DNA of 20,439 nt, taken from assembly GCA_003641425.1 (NCBI GenBank), contig QNAH01000005.1, forward strand, positions 1-20,439, read 5' to 3'. The notes beneath the pieces are model-generated. The model made no database searches. It worked only from the letters and a program-made list of their open reading frames with translations, and was not told the DNA's origin. Both the position numbers and the translations under genes were made by a program. Shown here one piece after another: positions 15,710 through 20,439 of the stretch (within the stretch, counting starts at the first letter, position 1; each line of letters starts with the position of its first letter). Origin of the DNA: Candidatus Zixiibacteriota bacterium. GTDB taxonomy: Bacteria; Zixibacteria; MSB-5A5; GN15; PGXB01.

Positions 15710-18667
15710 ATGAAAGACCCGCTGACCCGTCTCACTGAAAAAACATCATCATTAGGTAATTATAACCGCAAGTATCTTCACATCATCTCCGAAAATATCG
15801 AGAAACTGACCGATACTCTGGAGCGCTATGACAAACGGGATATGGTTCATCTGTGGAGTTATTCGCTGGAGATTCCGGGTGAGATGGACACCATATTGGA
15901 ACTCACGTCGGATTATCAGGAAAAACTTGATTTTCTGGGGTGCTATTTTGCATTGCAGTTCCTGCACATGAATCTTCGCCTCGTGGATATAGTAAAGCTG
16001 GAACTGGCGACCAGCAAACAGCGTTCGCAGACGGGCAAGAAATTGATGCTTGAATCGGGCAGGATGTTTCGTCTCCTGACGAAATGCTATATGCAACGTC
16101 TTCTCAATTTGTTTCTAAACAACGAACATACCGATATGGAATATTCCATGCTTAGCGTTGGTACGCGGGCTGATCAGGATGATATCGATCTGGGTATTAT
16201 TCACAGGAATCCCGAGGATGCGGAAGTCCTGAACCGTGCGATCGGACGGCTGGCCAGCGAGATGTTCAAAAAGGCCAACCGTCTGCATTTTCATCTGTCC
16301 GAGCATGTTGTCGAAAACAGTTTCACAGCGACTATCGATCAATATGAAAAAATACTCGACCGGGGTCAGTATGATTTTGTCATTGTTACGGAAATGCTTG
16401 GGGCGGCGGTCATACTGGGCAGTTATTCACTTTTTGAAGAGTTCGAAACAAGGATTACAAACAGATTTTTCCATGATCCTCAAAAGGCGGATAACCGATT
16501 CCACGAGGCTTTTCTCCGAGGGATTCTCGGCGAAATTAACTCGCTACTGACGAGCCGTAAAGCACCGGAAGTCATCAATCCCAAGGATGACGCTCTTCGC
16601 CCGATAAAAAGTCTATTGTCGGCATTGAAAGTGGTCCATGGCATTCACAAGGTAAACACGTGGAACATCATCGATGATCTCAAAGAAAAAAACCCGGAAA
16701 GACGGGTCCAGTATGAAGATATCGAGCGGATACTGAGCTTCTTCGAATTATTCCGTCATCTGTATCAAATAATGGTTGCACAGGATGAAGAAATATATCT
16801 CCAGGATGAAGGTGTCGATAGCCTGGTGGCAAAAATAGCCGAAATGATCGGTTTTGAAAAGAAGGGGGTGGTCGAGGCAAAGGATTTCATGCTGGTCATC
16901 TATTATGAATTTTTGGAGAAAGGTATAAAGGCTATTGAAATCCTTCTGGACGACATCAAGAAACATCTTCTCAAAATCAGTATTTTTCGACCGGTTTTTT
17001 CCGGCGATATTCATAAAAGACCGGGATTCAAGGGTAATCTTGCCATCGATTTCATAAGGACCTCCAAGCTGGTCAGGGGGGCGACGTACTGGGATGACTT
17101 CCAGGAAGAAATAGGCCAGGAGGACAACCGCTTTTTTAACGAATTTATCGATAGTTTCAATCAGCTTCCGGACAGATTGTTTAATAAGGTCGCCAAAGGG
17201 TATGTCGCGGGGGCTGAATATAATCCAGCCTCGATCCTGCGATTTCTTGTAATAATCGGGAAAAAGGCCAGGGATGAGAAGACGAAAAGAGTATTCAACA
17301 CTATCAGCAGTCTGTTTCTCGATGAGCTGGGCCGTCTGCCGACGGCGCTTTATTCGCTGACCCAGATCCTTTATGCCCACCCTCAGGATCTCAACAAATT
17401 TCTGGCGCTCATTCAGTGGCAGACTTTACAAAAATTCGTGGATCTGGTACAAAAAAAACCGGCCACACCGGAACTTCTTGCCGGTTACAGGCAACTACTG
17501 ACGCTGACAAATATTCATTACCAGAGCAGTCATTTTTTCAAGCAGCATTTTCATAAGATTCTGAACAAATTCCCCATTTACATAAAAAACCTTCGTAAGA
17601 ACGATCGACTCAGGGAAATAGCGGAGGGGTTTTACAGCGATCTGACATCGTTACCCACCACGCAGGAACGCCTGGATCAGCTGGGCGATTACTATGACCT
17701 TGAGTTTGTCCGGGTAAGTCTGCTGGCTATGGAAGGGGCTGATTGCGAACGGACCGATTACGAATTTATAGAGTTTTGCGACAATTACACTCTATCGCTT
17801 TATGAGTTCTGCCAGCAGAATGTGCACCTTTCGCACGGGTATTCAATGCATACTCATGATTTATTTGCACTGTATGCCACCGGGGGGCATGCCCGGGAAC
17901 AGGGCTTTGACGACGACTATGACATGATAGTCATTCTTGATTCGACCGATCAGGAAGGTATTGATTACTGCAATAAAATAGTCGGCAAGATGAATAACCA
18001 TATAATCAAAAGAGGTATTATCCCCCATCACCGGTTCGCCGATCATTTCGGCAGTTATGTGATAAGTATCAGGCAGCTTGCCGAATATCTGGATCGCAAG
18101 GATGAAAACGTATTCATAGATCAGTCACAGATATTGACATCGAGGATGCTTGTCGGCTCCAGAAAACTCGACAAGAAGTTTTACGATGAGATTATTTTCC
18201 CCAAGGTATATGCCCGGAAATGGGAATACATTGAACGTATTAAAGCTGAAATGTCCTCCCGACACGAGGAAAACAGTACGGCCCACAAGAATAATATCAA
18301 GGAGTGCCGCGGCGGTCTGAGGGATATTGAAATGCTGCTGCTGATGTATAAGGCAAAATATGAAGCAAGGGCACCCCTGTCCAGAAGATTTCTAAGGCAG
18401 GTCATCGAACTCGAACCGCATCACGCCAATCGGTTGGTTGAGATTGGCCGTCATCTCAATTTTATCAAGAACCTTCGTGATCTTTATCGGCTGAAAGTGG
18501 CCGCTCAGAACGTAATCGACGTCGAGTATCTTGGGCCAATTGCCGCCGATATGGGCTATGGCGATGATCCTGATGCGGGAGACAGACTTTATAAGGATTG
18601 CCGTGAACGCAGCAGTCATACCGGAGATCTCATTGAAGAATTATCCGAGAAAATCAAACCGGAGTAA
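15710..18667 (+). CDS. Large GlnD-like nucleotidyltransferase with long helical N-terminal region
   Basis: A 985-residue protein. The C-terminal third resembles the nucleotidyltransferase part of GlnD/DUF294 proteins. TGG (724-726) is followed by FDDDYDM, with Asp736 and Asp738 as likely metal-binding residues. Then comes NIKECRGGLRDIE (862-874), close to the NVKE.PGGLRDI motif of PII uridylyltransferase. The HD and ACT domains of true GlnD are absent. Residues 1 to about 700 look mostly helical, with no motif or membrane segment I recognise. GAAGGA lies 8 nt upstream of ATG 15710. The target of modification, if any, is unknown: a PII-like protein, a metabolic enzyme or a nucleotide substrate are all possible. 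The gene converges on hdrB with a gap of only 9 bp and no visible terminator. Confidence 0.75.
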   Translation: MKDPLTRLTEKTSSLGNYNRKYLHIISENIEKLTDTLERYDKRDMVHLWSYSLEIPGEMDTILELTSDYQEKLDFLGCYFALQFLHMNLRLVDIVKLELATSKQRSQTGKKLMLESGRMFRLLTKCYMQRLLNLFLNNEHTDMEYSMLSVGTRADQDDIDLGIIHRNPEDAEVLNRAIGRLASEMFKKANRLHFHLSEHVVENSFTATIDQYEKILDRGQYDFVIVTEMLGAAVILGSYSLFEEFETRITNRFFHDPQKADNRFHEAFLRGILGEINSLLTSRKAPEVINPKDDALRPIKSLLSALKVVHGIHKVNTWNIIDDLKEKNPERRVQYEDIERILSFFELFRHLYQIMVAQDEEIYLQDEGVDSLVAKIAEMIGFEKKGVVEAKDFMLVIYYEFLEKGIKAIEILLDDIKKHLLKISIFRPVFSGDIHKRPGFKGNLAIDFIRTSKLVRGATYWDDFQEEIGQEDNRFFNEFIDSFNQLPDRLFNKVAKGYVAGAEYNPASILRFLVIIGKKARDEKTKRVFNTISSLFLDELGRLPTALYSLTQILYAHPQDLNKFLALIQWQTLQKFVDLVQKKPATPELLAGYRQLLTLTNIHYQSSHFFKQHFHKILNKFPIYIKNLRKNDRLREIAEGFYSDLTSLPTTQERLDQLGDYYDLEFVRVSLLAMEGADCERTDYEFIEFCDNYTLSLYEFCQQNVHLSHGYSMHTHDLFALYATGGHAREQGFDDDYDMIVILDSTDQEGIDYCNKIVGKMNNHIIKRGIIPHHRFADHFGSYVISIRQLAEYLDRKDENVFIDQSQILTSRMLVGSRKLDKKFYDEIIFPKVYARKWEYIERIKAEMSSRHEENSTAHKNNIKECRGGLRDIEMLLLMYKAKYEARAPLSRRFLRQVIELEPHHANRLVEIGRHLNFIKNLRDLYRLKVAAQNVIDVEYLGPIAADMGYGDDPDAGDRLYKDCRERSSHTGDLIEELSEKIKPE

Positions 18668-18676
18668 TGTAACCTA

Positions 18677-19549
18677 TCAGGCAGGAACCGCTTCGAGAAT
18701 TTTATCGAACTTGACCTTGTGCATATTCAAGCCCACCTCCTCAAGGGTCATTCCCTGAGCAAGCCCCAGTAATTGGAAAGAGTATATTACCGGCACGGAA
18801 AAGTTTCTTTTCAATTTGCGCCCGAGGATGATTTGACCGGTATCGAACTCGTCAAAACAGGTCGGGCATATCAACCCCATACAATCAGCGTTATTGGCCT
18901 TGATCGATTCAAGAATATCGACAACCATATTGCTCGATATCGAGTCGGTCATGCATGCCCTTCCGCAACACAGGAGGGTTTTTTCGTGATGAATCGGTTT
19001 GGCTCCGGTGGCTTCGATAAACCTGTCGAGAATGGTCGGGTGATCGGGATCATCGACGTTCATGACATGTGACGGTTTGAGAAGATGGCAGCCGTAATGA
19101 ACACCGACTTTAAGGTGGTTTAGCGGACGTGTCACTGTCTCGGCGACCCTGTCGAAACCGATATCATCGCGAACCACGGTCACGGCGTGTCTCACATTTA
19201 TTGTTCCGTTATATTTCATCCCAATCTTTTTCAGACGTTTATTTACCTTGTCTTTTAACTCCATATCCTTTTTCAGGGTCAGATTCACTTCGGACAGGGT
19301 CGCGGTGCATCCGGAGCAGGTAGTAATAATATCATGCCCAACCGCTTCGGCGAGGGCGATATTGCGAGCGGCGATGGTGTACCAATCGATTTTGTCGTAG
19401 GCCTGGAAATAAATCGGGTCTGGGCAACAGGTAAACCCCTCGATATCCACCAGTTCCATGCCGATGACGGCCGTTGTTTTGCGGACGGCCGCCTCGAACC
19501 ATGGATACTTGGTCGTCATCATACAACCGAAAAACGGAATGTACTTCAA
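18677..19549 (-). CDS. hdrB: Heterodisulfide reductase subunit B (HdrB)
   Basis: A 290-residue HdrB with two complete CCG domains. Domain one: Cys9, Cys41-Cys42 (FTCCPDP), Cys78 and Cys81 (TCSGC). Domain two: Cys154 (YGCH), Cys194-Cys195 (LCCGRAC), Cys228 and Cys231 (CPTC). These bind two non-cubane [4Fe-4S] clusters where disulfides are reduced in methanogens. The start is TTG at 19549: GGGAG lies 8 nt upstream, and only this start gives the family opening MKYIPFFGC with the first cluster cysteine. The next ATG would lose it. The stop of hdrC is one base upstream. In bacteria the substrate is not CoM-S-S-CoB and remains unknown. It may complete a complex with one of the HdrA proteins of the operon 4 kb away. 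Confidence 0.92.
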   Translation of the reverse strand: MKYIPFFGCMMTTKYPWFEAAVRKTTAVIGMELVDIEGFTCCPDPIYFQAYDKIDWYTIAARNIALAEAVGHDIITTCSGCTATLSEVNLTLKKDMELKDKVNKRLKKIGMKYNGTINVRHAVTVVRDDIGFDRVAETVTRPLNHLKVGVHYGCHLLKPSHVMNVDDPDHPTILDRFIEATGAKPIHHEKTLLCCGRACMTDSISSNMVVDILESIKANNADCMGLICPTCFDEFDTGQIILGRKLKRNFSVPVIYSFQLLGLAQGMTLEEVGLNMHKVKFDKILEAVPA

Positions 19550-19550
19550 A

Positions 19551-20030
19551 TCACTTGCTCCCGATAATTTTCTTTATTTCGTCAACCGCGTAATCTCTCA
19601 CCGGCGGCAGGTTGTATTGCTCACGACGCCTGACAGTCGCCGATGTCACGGTAGTGGTAATTCCCGACTCCATTACGCTGTTTGAGATTTTATGAATAAT
19701 ATCGGGCGCCTGTCCCAGCCTTTGACAAAGATTTTTCAAGGCAATTATGACATCAATGGGCCGAACATCCTGGGGGCATCTCTCCCAGCAGGTATAGCAG
19801 TTGGTACAGTTCCAGATCTCCGAGTCGGGACTGATAAGGTCCTTTTCCATGCCGAGAAGCGCTTTTAATAGAATTATCCGAGGGTTAAAAGTCCCGGAAT
19901 AATTATTGGCCGGACAATCGCCGACACAGGCTCCGCACTGATAACAAAAATTATGCCGAAATCCTTCGGCTACACTATTGAGTTTTTCGCGAAACTCAAA
20001 ATTTATTTTTTGTATGTTTTCGACCGACAT
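19551..20030 (-). CDS. hdrC: Heterodisulfide reductase subunit C (HdrC)
   Basis: A 159-residue HdrC with two [4Fe-4S] ferredoxin motifs, Cys29/32/35/39 (CYQCGACVGDCP) and Cys75/78/81/85 (CTNCYTCWERCP), followed by PQDVRPIDVI, the usual continuation. It carries electrons from HdrA to the clusters of HdrB, the next gene, whose start lies one base after the hdrC stop. ATG 20030 has no clear Shine-Dalgarno, and the predicted leader is very short. No membrane cytochrome (HdrE) is fused or adjacent, so the pair is of the soluble HdrABC type. Confidence 0.92.
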   Translation of the reverse strand: MSVENIQKINFEFREKLNSVAEGFRHNFCYQCGACVGDCPANNYSGTFNPRIILLKALLGMEKDLISPDSEIWNCTNCYTCWERCPQDVRPIDVIIALKNLCQRLGQAPDIIHKISNSVMESGITTTVTSATVRRREQYNLPPVRDYAVDEIKKIIGSK

Positions 20031-20050
20031 GATCTATGCTGTTACCAAAA

Positions 20051-20078
20051 TTTATATTATGAAGAGTCGTATTTTCAA
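20051..20078 (-). promoter_or_regulatory. Candidate promoter for hdrCB
   Basis: On the minus strand, TTGAAA (20073-20078) and TATAAA (20051-20056) are 16 bp apart, each one mismatch from consensus. Transcription would start near 20044, giving a leader of only about 14 nt. A second -35-like TTGACA lies at 20130-20135, with a less well spaced TATTAT. The rest of 20079-20226 is AT-rich with no gene. Confidence 0.4.
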
Positions 20079-20226
20079 GAAAGACTTTGACAGTCCAGCT
20101 GATAATAATATCTAATAAAGATTCCACAATGTCAAGTTTTTTAATATTTATTTGTGGTGCGAAGGGTTTATTCGATATCGGGGGAATTTGCCTGTCATCA
20201 CCAAATCTCATTCTATTGAACGGATT

Positions 20227-20265
20227 AAATAAAAAACCCGGCGGTGAGAGCACGACACCGCCGGG
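20227..20265 (-). terminator. Strong intrinsic terminator of the upstream secreted-protein gene
   Basis: A perfect 10-bp stem CCCGGCGGTG/CACCGCCGGG (20237-20246 and 20256-20265) with a 9-nt loop is followed on the minus strand by TTTTTTATTT (20227-20236). It ends transcription of the gene whose stop codon is at 20354-20356 and separates it from hdrCB. Confidence 0.9.
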
Positions 20266-20353
20266 CAATGTGCTCAATCTTTATTGTGATTGACTGATCG
20301 ACCTGATCAGGAAATCGATTCAATCGATTGAGCTTCTTCCCCCTGAGAAGATT

Positions 20354-20439
20354 TTATTTCAACAACAGCATCTTCCTGGTTGCCTCGAATTCTCCGGCCT
20401 GGAGACGGTAGAAATAAACACCGGAGGCATGACCGGAAG
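20354..20439 (-). CDS. Secreted protein C-terminus with FlgD/Por-type sorting tail (partial)
   Basis: Only the last 27 codons and TAA (20354-20356) are visible. They read SGHASGVYFYRLQAGEFEAT, then RKMLLLK. This matches the well-known tail ASGVYFYRL.AG.F..T.KM.LLK of FlgD-Ig-like/C-terminal sorting domains, found on secreted or surface proteins in the Bacteroidetes-Chlorobi-Fibrobacteres group and related candidate phyla. The tail is read as a late beta-strand domain. The main function of the protein lies outside the window. Between its stop and the terminator are small inverted repeats and a tandem AATCGATT pair (20313-20329) of unknown meaning. Confidence 0.8.
   Translation of the reverse strand, partial: SGHASGVYFYRLQAGEFEATRKMLLLK

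Noticed and set aside
1..20439. CRISPR arrays, tRNA/rRNA genes, insertion sequences, phage genes
   Set aside because: No regularly spaced repeats, no cloverleaf or rRNA-like segments, no transposase or integrase frames were seen.

Overview
The window is a stretch of bacterial chromosome of moderate GC with AT-rich intergenic gaps. It is dominated by genes for anaerobic, iron-sulfur-based electron transfer. A partial gene at the right edge ends in a C-terminal tail typical of FlgD-like/Por-type sorting domains. That tail suggests the Fibrobacteres-Chlorobi-Bacteroidetes neighbourhood or a related candidate phylum such as Zixibacteria; this placement is inference only. Two genes read through in-frame UGA, so the organism probably makes selenoproteins.

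Layout. Positions 1-134 (-) hold the start of a secreted protein. Positions 384-3560 (+) hold a two-gene operon: a compact radical-SAM activase and a glycyl radical enzyme whose active-site residues match trans-4-hydroxy-L-proline dehydratase (HypD). From 14596 down to about 3803 (-) runs a long, tightly packed operon: korD, korA, korB, korC (a four-subunit 2-oxoacid:ferredoxin oxidoreductase, most likely for 2-oxoglutarate), a double HdrA, a MvhD, an HdrD-like protein, an HdrA-MvhD fusion, a 51-residue zinc ribbon and a two-CBS protein. Positions 15056-18667 (+) carry an orphan 2-oxoacid oxidoreductase gamma subunit and a 985-residue GlnD-like nucleotidyltransferase. Positions 18677-20030 (-) carry hdrC-hdrB. 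A strong terminator (20227-20265) and the tail of a secreted protein (20354-20439) close the window.

The most notable feature is that both HdrA proteins are interrupted by UGA at the same conserved motif. A perfect 7-bp hairpin with a GGUC loop follows 20 nt later in each case. Read through, they become single proteins of 822 and 1019 residues, and I annotate them as selenoproteins, not as broken genes.

How the genes may work together (inference): the Kor enzyme oxidises a 2-oxoacid and reduces ferredoxin through KorD. The HdrA/MvhD/HdrD-like proteins, perhaps with the separate HdrBC, could form a soluble flavin-based bifurcating or confurcating complex linking ferredoxin to a pyridine nucleotide or a disulfide/thiol-type acceptor. 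No hydrogenase, formate dehydrogenase or membrane Hdr/Qmo subunit is in the window, so the partner is unknown. Hydroxyproline breakdown by HypD gives pyrroline-5-carboxylate, which could feed glutamate and 2-oxoglutarate to Kor, but the linking enzymes are not here.
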